Source: Anaerolineaceae bacterium UBA1415 (GTDB lineage: Bacteria; Chloroflexota; Anaerolineae; Anaerolineales; Anaerolineaceae). Taken from it: 64,000 nt of DNA. The stretch is from assembly GCA_002305635.1 (NCBI GenBank), contig DBPR01000011.1, positions 7,000 through 70,999 of the forward strand, given 5' to 3'. Made by a program: the position numbers and the translations under genes. The notes under the pieces are model-generated. The model was not told the DNA's origin. It was given only the letters and a program-made list of their open reading frames with translations, and made no database searches. Shown here piece after piece: positions 11,801 through 19,438 of this stretch; positions within the stretch are counted from its first letter, which is position 1, and the number at the start of each line of letters is the position of its first letter.

Positions 11801-12830
11801 CGCTCTGGACGATATATTCCTTGTTCCTGAAGAAAAGGAATTGAGCGCGCAAGGCCTGTTCCAAAAAGCCCATCAGGCGCGCTTGTTCCGGCGTGACATC
11901 TTCGGGTCGTTCGGGGTCAGAAAGCAAAACACCAAGCATTTCTTCAACATGCGCCAGACCGACCTCGGTCAGAGAGACATTTCGGTCTTTTTCGCTGACC
12001 TCATAATCTTCCGGATTCAGCGCTTTGACAACCTTTGCCATCTGGACGTAGTTTTCCGAATCCTCATGCGCCGGGCCCGAAATGATCAACGGAGTACGGG
12101 CTTCATCGATCAAAATGTTATCAACCTCATCGATGATGGCGTAATGATGCCCGCGCTGCTGCCTTTGGCTGAGCGACATGGCGATGTTATCGCGCAGATA
12201 GTCAAAACCAAACTCGCTGTTGGTTCCATAGGTGATATCCGCCAGATAAGCCTGCTGGCGTGTGGTCTGACGCAGGAAGTTCTGGTCTTCGATCAGCGAA
12301 CGTTCCTCAGGGTCATAAAGAAATGCACGCGGTGAACCTTCGGTCGAAGTGAGCGCCTGCAAAACGCCCACGCTTAGGCCCAAAAAGTGAAAGATCGCGC
12401 CCATCCAGCGGCCGTCACGCCGCGCCAGGTAGTCGTTGACCGTGATCAGGTGGCAGCCCTTGCCTTCCAGAGCGTTCAGATAAAGCGGCAGGGTAGCCGA
12501 AAGCGTCTTGCCTTCGCCAGTACGCAGCTCAGAAATGGCGCCCTGATGCAGGTTGATGCCGCAGATCAGCTGCACGTCATAATGCCGCTGCCCCAAAACG
12601 CGTTTGCCCGCCTCACGAACCGTCGCGAAAGCTTCCGGCAAGAGCTGATCGAGCGTTTCGCCTTTGGCCAGACGGTTTTTGTATTCATCGGTTTTGGCGC
12701 GCAGTTCTTCGTCTGTCAGCGCTTCAAACTTTGGCTCAAGGCCATTGATCTGGTCAACAATTTTTACCAAACTGTCAATTCGCCTGCGATGCGAATCGGA
12801 TTTAAAAAATTGAGCAATTTTTTTGAACAT
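8862..12830 (-). CDS. secA: Preprotein translocase ATPase SecA (enlarged)
   Basis: The motor that drives unfolded preproteins through SecYEG. I place the start at the ATG at 12828-12830 (MFKKIAQFF) because AAAAGGA lies 10 bases upstream; a longer frame runs 12 codons further without support. Walker A is TGEGKT (residues 104-109). The DEAD-type motif reads DEVDN, and NMAGRGVDIKLGG and QLRGRAGRQGDPGSS are the late helicase motifs. At 1,322 residues it is far longer than the E. coli protein (901): extra sequence lies between the SVESSERL and HKxLNA-type segments, after the GRGVDIKLGG motif, and in a large C-terminal helical region. The Cys-rich zinc tail is absent; the end is basic (KKRRRH). Confidence 0.95.
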   Translation of the reverse strand: MFKKIAQFFKSDSHRRRIDSLVKIVDQINGLEPKFEALTDEELRAKTDEYKNRLAKGETLDQLLPEAFATVREAGKRVLGQRHYDVQLICGINLHQGAISELRTGEGKTLSATLPLYLNALEGKGCHLITVNDYLARRDGRWMGAIFHFLGLSVGVLQALTSTEGSPRAFLYDPEERSLIEDQNFLRQTTRQQAYLADITYGTNSEFGFDYLRDNIAMSLSQRQQRGHHYAIIDEVDNILIDEARTPLIISGPAHEDSENYVQMAKVVKALNPEDYEVSEKDRNVSLTEVGLAHVEEMLGVLLSDPERPEDVTPEQARLMGFLEQALRAQFLFFRNKEYIVQSGEVIIVDEFTGRMMPGRRWSDGLHQAVEAKEGVKVQAENITHATITIQNYFRMYKKLAGMTGTALTEQEEFYRIYGLDVLAIPPNLEYKAERNDSGLKSEEAKDEEGYKYTYYYSSDDPKQTALFYKRKDYPDVIYRTTEGKLRAIVLEIIRYHVIGRPQLVGTTSVESSERLSERLAPEQIRRLLQVNLIRKAWFRKNNKKEEDFVDSPELAPLNQPLDQLRMAELRRQGRELGMTSMDLNDESNRQTLLEFLNLEEGDWARLQPLFDGGVPHQVLNARKHTEESLIIAGAGAFGAVTIATNMAGRGVDIKLGGELNEALLSKVNQILARNTKSDPYNMTMPERLEAVKALDAELEEEDQQSLDRFVNYMEDMALVLQLGGLHVIGSERHEARRIDNQLRGRAGRQGDPGSSRFYLALDDELMRMFGGQQMENLLSRFNIDENMPIEMNMVNKLVEQAQTRVEGANFDVRKHLLEYDDVLNTQRNRIYEERNKIFTKENLHEDVNEMLQIELQNRVENSLADPESPWKLLAYLEEIQPSVNTEFGVYPSFTFQMVIDKLADEDNKEGLRAAVLKEAERAVRLEDEHVQQGADTLFDHFEQSLKNQMAEREDTLDAYLDSLDSGETHDYQQELSAIIGTPVRLSGREIQALQDDPHSLKASLKEALRAGLTLGIARRLLLTLERRVGEKWQLKPSDLAVLPWDELKAQINEQISNSQNRRMERLFGEGQEVRRDLEANQELLVEAVEDDDALLALLQLTTQGKRIGFDEKSHRMQLRTHQRLNYLFSMAAELEGDAEKISQRVLEHLNGAESKLAEILGAHEWNHLKLNEMNLGMSPEANRKALEAELGRTRWEEVAAQPVSGLEEGLEERLAPIMGGLTQNRIYRDLLLRTITEAWVEYLTRMEALRVSITLESYAQRDPLVQYKRQASTMFADLLSEVRQGVISMMFRYRPSKPAAPEEEKPMSSRKSGKTKKRRRH

Positions 12831-12879
12831 AAAGTAAATTCCTTTTAAAGTGGCACAATCAACCACGCCACAAAGAAAA

Positions 12880-12888
12880 ATTATAGCA
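12880..12888 (-). promoter_or_regulatory. Extended -10 promoter element of secA-surE
   Basis: On the minus strand TGC-TATAAT forms an extended -10 element, about 50 bases before the secA start. No good -35 is visible, as is common with extended -10 promoters. Confidence 0.5.
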
Positions 12889-12911
12889 TAGCCAACCCTT
12901 ATATTTTTTTG

Positions 12912-12940
12912 TTGTTATAAGTGTCAAAGAGGCTTACAAT
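12912..12940 (+). promoter_or_regulatory. Predicted promoter of the small Cys-rich protein gene
   Basis: TTGTTA (12912-12917) and TACAAT (12935-12940) are 17 bases apart. The start codon at 12967 follows with a good Shine-Dalgarno sequence between. It is divergent from the secA promoter. Confidence 0.55.
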
Positions 12941-12966
12941 TAAATCATCATTTGGAGGTATGCAAA

Positions 12967-13155
12967 ATGGAAGATCGTGGTTGTTTTGGTTGCAGTTGTT
13001 GTGGATGTTTCAGCGTTTTGCTGATCCTGGGGCTTTTGCTGTGTCTGAGCCTTTGTGGAATCCTTGTCATCGGGCTTTTTGGTTATGAAGTCGACTGGCA
13101 GCATCACCTGCAGTCTGGCTTTCAATCGTTAGCCCTGTTAACTCAAATTCTCTAA
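12967..13155 (+). CDS. Small Cys-rich membrane protein (62 aa)
   Basis: A 62-residue protein starting MEDRGCFGCSCCGCF, with six Cys in all: five between residues 6 and 14 and more in the following hydrophobic helix (about 15-38, Leu-rich with Cys). The C-terminus is short and polar. GGAGG at 12954-12958 sits 8 bases before the ATG at 12967, and a promoter lies upstream, so translation is credible despite the small size. An earlier in-frame ATG at 12952 lies before the Shine-Dalgarno sequence and is unlikely. The Cys cluster could bind metal or be lipid-modified. No family recognised. The FAD oxidoreductase frame follows directly, so the two may be co-transcribed. Confidence 0.65.
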   Translation: MEDRGCFGCSCCGCFSVLLILGLLLCLSLCGILVIGLFGYEVDWQHHLQSGFQSLALLTQIL

Positions 13156-13179
13156 TTGAAATTTAAAGAAAAAACAAAC

Positions 13180-14385
13180 ATGTCAGATTCTGATTTATCA
13201 ACCCAGTATTTAATCATTGGAGGCGGAATAGCGGGCGTGAGTGCTGCCGAAGCGATTCGCAGCCTTGATGCCAACGCCAGCATTACAATCATTTCTGGCG
13301 AGCGCGATTTGCCTTATTTCCGAATGAGCCTCACGCGCTACCTGGCGGGTGAAGTCGTGCGAGAAAAGCTCGATCTGCACGATCCGGCCTGGTACCAGGC
13401 AAACCAAATTGAGCTTTTTACCGATCTGCAGGTTGAAGAGATCCTGCCAGAGCAAAAGCAGGCCGTCTTGAGCGATCAACGAAAAATCGCTTATGAGAAA
13501 CTGATTCTCGCCAATGGCGCCAGCCCCTTTGTGCCCCCGATCACCGGGCATGAGCTTCCGGGCGTCATGACCCTGCGCTCCCTTGAAGACGCGCAAACCA
13601 TCCTGCGAACATGCGAAAAACCTGTCAATATCGTCTGTATCAGCGGTTGATTGCTCGGGCTGGAAATCGCCGGAGCCATCTCGCGCCATGGCGCCAAAGT
13701 CACCGTTCTGGAAGCGCTCGACTGGCTCCTGCCTCGCCAGTTGGGTCAGGAGGCTGCCGATATTTTGCAAAAAGAGATCGAAAAGCTTGGCATCCGCGTC
13801 ATTGTGCCTGCGAAGGTCAAACAAATTACCGGCTCTGGATCGGTGGAAGCTGTCGAGCTCGACGATGGCAGCCTGATCCCCGCTGACCTGGTTTTGATCA
13901 GCGTGGGGGTACGCCCCAACCTCGGACTGGCAAAAAAGGCCGGGCTTGCGCTCAATCGCGGGGTCGTGGTTGACCAGCACATGCAGACCTCCGCGCCTGA
14001 GATCTTTGCCGCGGGCGATGTAAGCGAGTTCGAAGGCATTTGTTACGGGCTCTGGATCCCTGCCAAAAAACAGGGTGAGGTTGCCGGCAGAAACGCGGTC
14101 GGCGAACCAACCATCTTCAAAGCCGACGCGCCTTCAACAAAACTGAAGGTTTTGGGCATTGACCTCTTCAGCATCGGCCAGTTTTCGCCCTCACAGGAGG
14201 GTGACCGCCTGGTCACATGGCAGGATGGAGAGAAATACGCCAGCCTCTTGCTGCGCAACGAGGCCATCGTCGGCGCCAACCTGATCGGAAAGACCGGTTT
14301 GGACCTGAAAGTTAAAAAAGCTGTTGACCTGGGGCAATCTTTTCAGGATTTCAAGGACGAAGTTGATCTTTCATTTATAGGATAG
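13180..14385 (+). pseudogene. FAD/NAD(P)-dependent oxidoreductase interrupted by an in-frame TGA
   Basis: The two open frames 13180-13650 and 13651-14385 are in the same frame and together make one normal 401-codon pyridine-nucleotide-disulfide oxidoreductase of the nitrite/rubredoxin reductase type. The FAD motif IIGGGIAG is at residues 12-19. The later half has the NAD-binding helix, an FAD-binding AAGDVSEF motif and a reductase C-terminal domain. A TGA at 13648-13650 (codon 157) falls inside the second glycine motif: ISG-stop-LLGLE, where relatives have GGGLLGLE. A single G-to-T change of a GGA Gly codon explains it. Selenocysteine is unlikely at a structural glycine, and TGA ends other genes here. 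Either a recent pseudogene or a sequencing error. The weak ribosome site and the ATG at 13180 fit the family start. Confidence 0.85.
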
Positions 14386-14410
14386 GTCCAATAGATCTTG
14401 CTTGATAAAA

Positions 14411-14438
14411 GAGGCTGGGAAAAACAGCTTCTTTTTTT
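14411..14438 (+). terminator. Rho-independent terminator after the oxidoreductase frame
   Basis: GAGGCTG and CAGCTTC pair (one G-T) around a short A-rich loop and are followed by seven T, 25 bases after the stop at 14385. Confidence 0.75.
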
Positions 14439-14518
14439 ATCTGGATCTTAATAATATCCAAGGGATGTAATGTTCCACACAACCGTTTACAGATGCTTAC
14501 TATCCATTATCACGGGAT

Positions 14519-14752
14519 GCAGCAATTTTTAGTATGAATTTTGTATAACTCCGATTCTCTTTTTTCCAATTGAATATTATTTAATTTTTGGTCGCAAATC
14601 GACCTGTACGGACGGGGCTAAGTGCCCTCTGGGTATGACCCCGTCCGCTGATTTTGTAAATTAAACAGCTCGATAATTGACCTCATATTAACAACATTTG
14701 CAATTTGGGCTCCGCACCATAAGCATATTTTTCCCATACTAAGAATTGCTGC
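14519..14752. mobile_element. MITE-like non-autonomous element, 234 bp, with 18-bp TIRs and 7-bp target duplication
   Basis: The left end GCAGCAATTTTTAGTATG (14519-14536) is matched in reverse complement at 14735-14752 with one mismatch. Outside the two ends lies the same heptamer ACGGGAT (14512-14518 and 14753-14759), the mark of a target-site duplication. No coding frame is present inside. The interior is AT-rich, with a central palindrome (arms GGACGGGG and CCCCGTCC, about 14614-14650) around a GTGCCCTCTGGGTAT core. It sits just upstream of the thiamine riboswitch and may contribute to that promoter region. Confidence 0.75.
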
Positions 14753-14823
14753 ACGGGATGCCATGAGATTGAATAAACTCCTTTTCTTAACCCTCTTTTA
14801 ATGTGGTATCATTACCCCAACAA

Positions 14824-14910
14824 ACACACGGGGAGCCGCAAGGCTGAGAGGGACCGCAAGGTCCGACCCGCACACCTGATCCGGATAATGCCGGCGGAGG
14901 GATGCTCACC
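14824..14910 (+). promoter_or_regulatory. TPP riboswitch (THI element)
   Basis: The sequence has the conserved parts of the thiamine pyrophosphate aptamer in order: ACACGGGGAGCC, GGCTGAGAGG, GACCCGCACACCTGATC and CCGGATAATGCCGGCGGAGGGA. It lies 39 bases before thiN and is followed by an intrinsic terminator, so TPP binding should shut off the thiN-thiBPQ operon. A possible -10 (TATCAT, 14807-14812) is just upstream. Confidence 0.96.
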
Positions 14911-14925
14911 ATAACTTATCAGCAA

Positions 14926-14947
14926 CCCTCCCAACGGAGGGTTTTTT
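14926..14947 (+). terminator. Riboswitch-controlled terminator overlapping the thiN ribosome-binding site
   Basis: CCCTCC and GGAGGG pair around the loop CAAC and are followed by six T. The 3' arm GGAGGG (14936-14941) is also the Shine-Dalgarno sequence, 7 bases before the thiN ATG. When the hairpin forms, both transcription and initiation should be blocked. Confidence 0.85.
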
Positions 14948-14948
14948 G

Positions 14949-15596
14949 ATGAAAAATGAAAGATCTGCACTTCTGGTTGCCAATGGAGATCCCCAGAGAA
15001 ACCTTGGCGAACTGATCTTTAAACACGACTTCCTCATCGCGGTCGATGGCGGTCTGCGCCACCTCCTGGCGCTCAAACACGTCCCCGATCTCCTTATCGG
15101 TGATCTTGATTCGGTCACAAACGAAGAGCTGCAAGCTTGTATTGATCAGGGCGTGGAAATTCTGCGCTTCAAACCCCAAAAAGACGAATCTGACCTCGAA
15201 CTGGCTTTGCTCGAAGCATTGAAACGCGGTTACAGAGATCTGACCATCGCGAACGCTGGCGGCGGACGCGTTGATCACCTCTTATGCAATCTGAGCTTGC
15301 TCTTTCACCCCCAGCTCCAGCACGCCACAGTCAAAATGGCTGACCAAACCAGCCAGTTTCACCCCCTCACACAAACCATCACGCTCAACACCCAACCAGG
15401 TGACCTGATCTCGCTGATCCCCTGGCAGGGCACGGCCCTTGGCGTGACCACAGTCAATCTGGCTTACCCATTAAACAATGAAACGCTCCTACCCTACGGC
15501 ACGCGCGGCCTCAGCAATGTCGCCCTTGGCAGCGAGATCACTGTCAGTCTCCAAAGCGGGCAGCTCCTGCTCGTTCACACTCCCAATCAGGAATAG
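14949..15596 (+). CDS. thiN: Thiamine diphosphokinase
   Basis: It transfers pyrophosphate from ATP to thiamine, giving TPP. The 215-residue chain has the family motifs: VANGDP near the N-terminus, AVDGG, GDLDS, KDESDLE (the KDxTDxE motif) and GGGRVDH. Length is normal. The ATG at 14949 is chosen because GGAGGG lies 7 bases upstream; a TTG one codon earlier also fits the frame. It is the first gene of a TPP-riboswitch operon with a thiamine-type ABC importer, which fits uptake of thiamine followed by its direct pyrophosphorylation. Confidence 0.94.
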   Translation: MKNERSALLVANGDPQRNLGELIFKHDFLIAVDGGLRHLLALKHVPDLLIGDLDSVTNEELQACIDQGVEILRFKPQKDESDLELALLEALKRGYRDLTIANAGGGRVDHLLCNLSLLFHPQLQHATVKMADQTSQFHPLTQTITLNTQPGDLISLIPWQGTALGVTTVNLAYPLNNETLLPYGTRGLSNVALGSEITVSLQSGQLLLVHTPNQE

Positions 15597-15604
15597 GAAA
15601 AGCA

Positions 15605-16666
15605 ATGTCCAAAAAAACAATTCTGATTCTCTTTACCCTCTTCTTTATCCTTGCTGCCTGCCAGCCAACTGCCGCGCCAGCTTCACCGCAAACCCTGACC
15701 GTTATCACGCATGACAGTTTCTCAGTTTCAAAAGAACTCGTCACACAGTTTGAGGAAGCCAACAACGCCAAACTGGTCTTCATCCAGGGCGGCGACACGG
15801 GCTCAGTCCTCAACCGTCTGATCCTGACCTCTGTCAACAACGATCTGCCCGAAGCCGATGTTTTCTACGGGCTCGACAACACCTTCCTCTCCCGTGCCTT
15901 GGAACACGATCTATTTGAGCCCTATCAGGCCGAAGCCCTTGCAAAGATCCCGACAGAGTTTCAGCTCGATCCGAGCAGCAAAGTTCTACCGGTTGATTAC
16001 GGTGACGTTTGCATCAACTATGACAAGGCTTACTTCAAAGAAAACAACCTGTCCCTGCCCACTTCCCTGCAGGACCTGACCAGGCCGGAGTACAAAGGCT
16101 TGCTGGTTGTCGAAAACCCAGCCACCAGTTCCCCTGGTCTGGCTTTCATGTTCGCGACGATCGCTGAATTTGGCGAGGAAGGCTGGCTCAGCTGGTGGCA
16201 AGCCATGAGAGAGAATCAGGTTACCGTCGTTTCGGACTGGGAAACCGCATACTACACCAATTTCTCCGGTTCTTCCGGCAAAGGTCCCCAATCGATGGTG
16301 GTTTCCTACGCCTCCAGTCCAGCCGCAGAGCTGATCTACGCCCAGACCGAACTAAGCGAATCCCCGACTGCCTCGCTGGTCGCCCCAGGGATGTGCTGGC
16401 GGCAGATCGAATTTGTCGGCATTCTCAAGAACAGCCCCCATCGCGAGCTGGCTGAGAAATTTGTTGACTTCCTCTTCAGCAAAGATTTTCAGGAAGACGT
16501 CCCCATGCAAATGTTCGTTTTCCCAGTGCTGCCCGAGGCGGTGTTGCCTGAAGATTTCGTCATTGCCAGTCAGATTCCCGAAGTGACCGGCTCGCTCGAT
16601 CCAGCCCTGATCGCCCAAAATCGCGATCAGTGGATCAACGACTGGACGGAAACCGTCATTAACTAA
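15605..16666 (+). CDS. thiB: Thiamine ABC transporter substrate-binding lipoprotein
   Basis: The 353-residue protein begins with a lipoprotein signal ending in LAAC (Cys19), so it is tethered to the outer face of the membrane. The rest is a group-1 periplasmic-binding-protein fold of the ThiB/TbpA type (VITHDSFSVSKELVTQFEE near the mature start, then VLPVDYGDVCINYDK and LVVENPATSSPGLAF). The thiamine ligand is inferred from the family, the TPP riboswitch and the neighbouring thiN. It starts 8 bases after thiN and 10 bases before the permease gene. Confidence 0.9.
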   Translation: MSKKTILILFTLFFILAACQPTAAPASPQTLTVITHDSFSVSKELVTQFEEANNAKLVFIQGGDTGSVLNRLILTSVNNDLPEADVFYGLDNTFLSRALEHDLFEPYQAEALAKIPTEFQLDPSSKVLPVDYGDVCINYDKAYFKENNLSLPTSLQDLTRPEYKGLLVVENPATSSPGLAFMFATIAEFGEEGWLSWWQAMRENQVTVVSDWETAYYTNFSGSSGKGPQSMVVSYASSPAAELIYAQTELSESPTASLVAPGMCWRQIEFVGILKNSPHRELAEKFVDFLFSKDFQEDVPMQMFVFPVLPEAVLPEDFVIASQIPEVTGSLDPALIAQNRDQWINDWTETVIN

Positions 16667-16676
16667 GCGCGAAAAC

Positions 16677-18365
16677 ATGAAGCGATCGAAAATCACCACC
16701 TGGCTGTTCTGGCTGATCCCGCTGGTCTTTTTGGCGGTCTTTTTCTACCAGCCCCTGCTCAATATTTTCAGGCTTGTATTTTCAGATCGCTTCAATCAGG
16801 GCTGGCAGTTTTTCAGCCTCGAAACGCTCCTCCGCCCCCTGCTTTTCACGCTTTGGCAGGCTTTTCTCTCAACCGTTCTGACCCTGGTGATCGGCTTGCC
16901 TGCCGCCTACCTTTTCGCGAAATTCGATTTTCCTGGCCGCAAAGGGCTGCGCGCCTTGAGCTTGCTGCCCTTTATCCTCCCGACCGTCGTCGTCGCGACC
17001 GCCTTCAACACCCTGCTGGGGCCCCGAGGCTGGCTCAATTTGATCCTGATGGACCTCTTTAACCTTTCCAACCCTCCCCTGAGCCTGCTCAACAGCCTGC
17101 CTGGCATTTTGCTCGCCCATGTCTTTTACAACACCTCCATCGTCATTCGCCTGGTCGAAAACAGCCTCACGCGCCTCAACCCCCATTTTGAAGAAGCCGC
17201 CCGCGCGCTCGGGGCGAACCCCTGGCGCGTCTTCAGAGAGGTCTCGCTTCCCTTGCTGATGCCCTCGATCCTTAGCGCGACCTTGCTGGTTTTCCTCTTT
17301 GATTTCACCAGTTTTGGCGTCGTGTTGATGTTGGGTGGGCCGCAATATGCCACGCTCGAAGTCGAAATCTACAATCAGGCCATGAACCGCTTCAATCTCC
17401 CTATGGCGAGTCTGCTTTCCATCATTCAACTTGCAGTCACGCTTCTGATCACATCTTTACAGAACCGGATCAGCACACCCCGCTACGGCAAAGCCGCTCT
17501 CAGCGCAGAAAGCAAAACACGGGTCAAAGCGAAAACACGACTCGAAAAACTCTATGTGGCGGTATCGGTTATCCTCCTGCTCATCCTGTTCGTAGCGCCG
17601 ATTCTGAGCCTGGTCTCACGTTCTTTGATCACAATGGAGGCTGAGCGCGGCGAACGGGGCGAAATTGAAACGGGATTCACCTTACGCTATTACACGGAGC
17701 TTTTTCAAAATCGCAGCGGCTCGGTTTTTTATGCCAATCCGCTGGCTGCCATTCGCAACTCGCTGGTCTTCTCCCTCCTGACAATGCTGATCGCGAGCGC
17801 TCTTGGCCTGCTTTCTGCCTACGCGCTGGCAGGCTCTGGCCGCCTGACCCGTTTCCTCGAACCGCTTTTCATGCTCCCCCTGGGTGCCAGCGCTGTCATT
17901 CTCGGTTTGGGGTTCCTGATCAGCTTCAACCGTGCCGTCTGGGTGGGTGGGCACTTCCCGATCCTGATCCCTATCGCTCACTCTTTAATCGCCTTACCGT
18001 TCGTTGTGCGCACGATCCTGCCCGCCATTCGCTCCATTCCCGCGTCACTGCGGGAAGCCGCCCAGTCCATGGGCGCGAACCCCTGGCGCGTTTTCCGTGA
18101 GGTCGACCTGCCCATTTTGCTGCGCGCGATCATCGTCAGTCTGGCATTTTCTTTCACGATCTCCCTGGGCGAATTCGGCGCCTCCAGCTTTCTCAGCAGC
18201 GCGCAGACACCCACGATTCCTACCCTGATCTTTCGCTACATATCACTTCCTGGCGCGCTCAACTATGGGCAGGCCCTGGCCATGTCCACCTTGCTGCTGA
18301 TCACCAGCACGGCTGGCAGCCTTTTGATCGAAAAAATCCGTTTCCCCGGTGAGGAGCTGTTTTAA
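16677..18365 (+). CDS. thiP: Thiamine ABC transporter permease (two fused permease domains)
   Basis: The 562-residue membrane protein carries two copies of the binding-protein-dependent permease domain. Each has the EAA loop that contacts the ATPase: EAARALGANPWRVFREV in the first half and EAAQSMGANPWRVFREV in the second. About a dozen hydrophobic segments are visible. This single-chain layout is that of ThiP and its iron-transport relatives. Its TAA overlaps the ATG of the ATPase gene by one base (TAATG), so the two are translationally coupled. Confidence 0.9.
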   Translation: MKRSKITTWLFWLIPLVFLAVFFYQPLLNIFRLVFSDRFNQGWQFFSLETLLRPLLFTLWQAFLSTVLTLVIGLPAAYLFAKFDFPGRKGLRALSLLPFILPTVVVATAFNTLLGPRGWLNLILMDLFNLSNPPLSLLNSLPGILLAHVFYNTSIVIRLVENSLTRLNPHFEEAARALGANPWRVFREVSLPLLMPSILSATLLVFLFDFTSFGVVLMLGGPQYATLEVEIYNQAMNRFNLPMASLLSIIQLAVTLLITSLQNRISTPRYGKAALSAESKTRVKAKTRLEKLYVAVSVILLLILFVAPILSLVSRSLITMEAERGERGEIETGFTLRYYTELFQNRSGSVFYANPLAAIRNSLVFSLLTMLIASALGLLSAYALAGSGRLTRFLEPLFMLPLGASAVILGLGFLISFNRAVWVGGHFPILIPIAHSLIALPFVVRTILPAIRSIPASLREAAQSMGANPWRVFREVDLPILLRAIIVSLAFSFTISLGEFGASSFLSSAQTPTIPTLIFRYISLPGALNYGQALAMSTLLLITSTAGSLLIEKIRFPGEELF

Positions 18366-19408
18366 TGTTAACTGTTAAAGAAATCTACAAAGAATATGAC
18401 GCTCTGCCCCTGCTCAACGGACTTTCTTTCGAAGTCGCGCAGGGCGAACTTGTTTGCCTGCTGGGCTCTTCCGGCAGCGGCAAAAGCACCATGCTGCGCA
18501 TCATTGCCGGGCTGGAAGAACCCGCTTCCGGTCGCATTTTTTGGAATGGGCAGGATATCACGCAACTGCCAGCTCACCAGCGCGGTTTTGGGCTCATGTT
18601 TCAGGATTATGCTCTCTTCCCTCACAAAAGCGTGGCGGAAAACATCGCTTTTGGCCTGAGGATGGCTCATACCCCAAAAGAAGAAATTGACCAGATTGTC
18701 CGCCAAAGCCTCGAAAGCATCCGCATGCTCAGCTTTTCCGATCGGCCTGTGACCGAACTTTCCGGCGGCGAGCAGCAGCGCGTTGCCCTGGCCCGCGCGC
18801 TGGCGCCCGACCCGCGTTTGCTCATGCTTGATGAACCGCTGGGAGCACTTGACCACAACCTGCGCACCGAGTTGATCAACGAATTGCGCCAACGCCTGCA
18901 CGCCAGCCAAAAACCCGTCATCTACGTCACGCACGATCAGGAAGAAGCTTTCGCTCTTGCAGATCGTCTTTTGCTCCTGCACGAGGGACGTCTGATCCAG
19001 GAAGGCAGCCCTGAAGAGGTCTTTCGCCGGCCTGCCAACGCCTGGGTGGCTTCATTTCTGGGCCTTGGCAACCTGATCCCTGCCGCCCGTGCAAAAAACG
19101 GGCAAATCGAAACGGAAATTGGCACCCTGGCTCTGCCGACTTCATCTTGCCCTGAAACTCTTCATCAAGGTGAGCAATTCAGCCTCTTACTACGACCAGA
19201 AGATGCCCAATTGGGACTCCCTGCACAGGAAAACGCCTTGAGCATCCAGGCACAGGTTCTTGATTGCATCTTTTTCAGAGATTATTTTCGGATCGAAGTC
19301 ACGATCAAAGATCAAAGCCTTATCATTTACTCCCAACAGGCTTTCCAACCAGGAAAAGAAATATTCGTCCACTGGTCGGAGGAAGACATCCTTTGTTTGC
19401 CCAACTAA
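18365..19408 (+). CDS. thiQ: ABC transporter ATP-binding protein of the thiamine importer
   Basis: The 347-residue ATPase has Walker A GSSGSGKST (34-42), the signature LSGGEQQ (132-138), Walker B LLMLDE (152-157) and the H-loop VTHD. Beyond the nucleotide-binding domain it has a C-terminal TOBE-like extension (about 240-347), so it is longer than the short E. coli ThiQ and closer in build to the FbpC/PotA type. The role in thiamine import is inferred from the riboswitch operon. The extra domain could mean a broader substrate range. Confidence 0.88.
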   Translation: MLTVKEIYKEYDALPLLNGLSFEVAQGELVCLLGSSGSGKSTMLRIIAGLEEPASGRIFWNGQDITQLPAHQRGFGLMFQDYALFPHKSVAENIAFGLRMAHTPKEEIDQIVRQSLESIRMLSFSDRPVTELSGGEQQRVALARALAPDPRLLMLDEPLGALDHNLRTELINELRQRLHASQKPVIYVTHDQEEAFALADRLLLLHEGRLIQEGSPEEVFRRPANAWVASFLGLGNLIPAARAKNGQIETEIGTLALPTSSCPETLHQGEQFSLLLRPEDAQLGLPAQENALSIQAQVLDCIFFRDYFRIEVTIKDQSLIIYSQQAFQPGKEIFVHWSEEDILCLPN

Positions 19409-19438
19409 AACCTGTCGATTAAAAATCGATTAAAAAAA

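Noticed and set aside
11322..12335. 337-residue plus-strand open frame
   Set aside because: It is antisense to secA, with no motif or ribosome-binding site.
13648..13650. Selenocysteine at the in-frame TGA
   Set aside because: The codon lies in a glycine-rich nucleotide-binding motif where Sec has no role, and I see no convincing SECIS-like hairpin directly after it.
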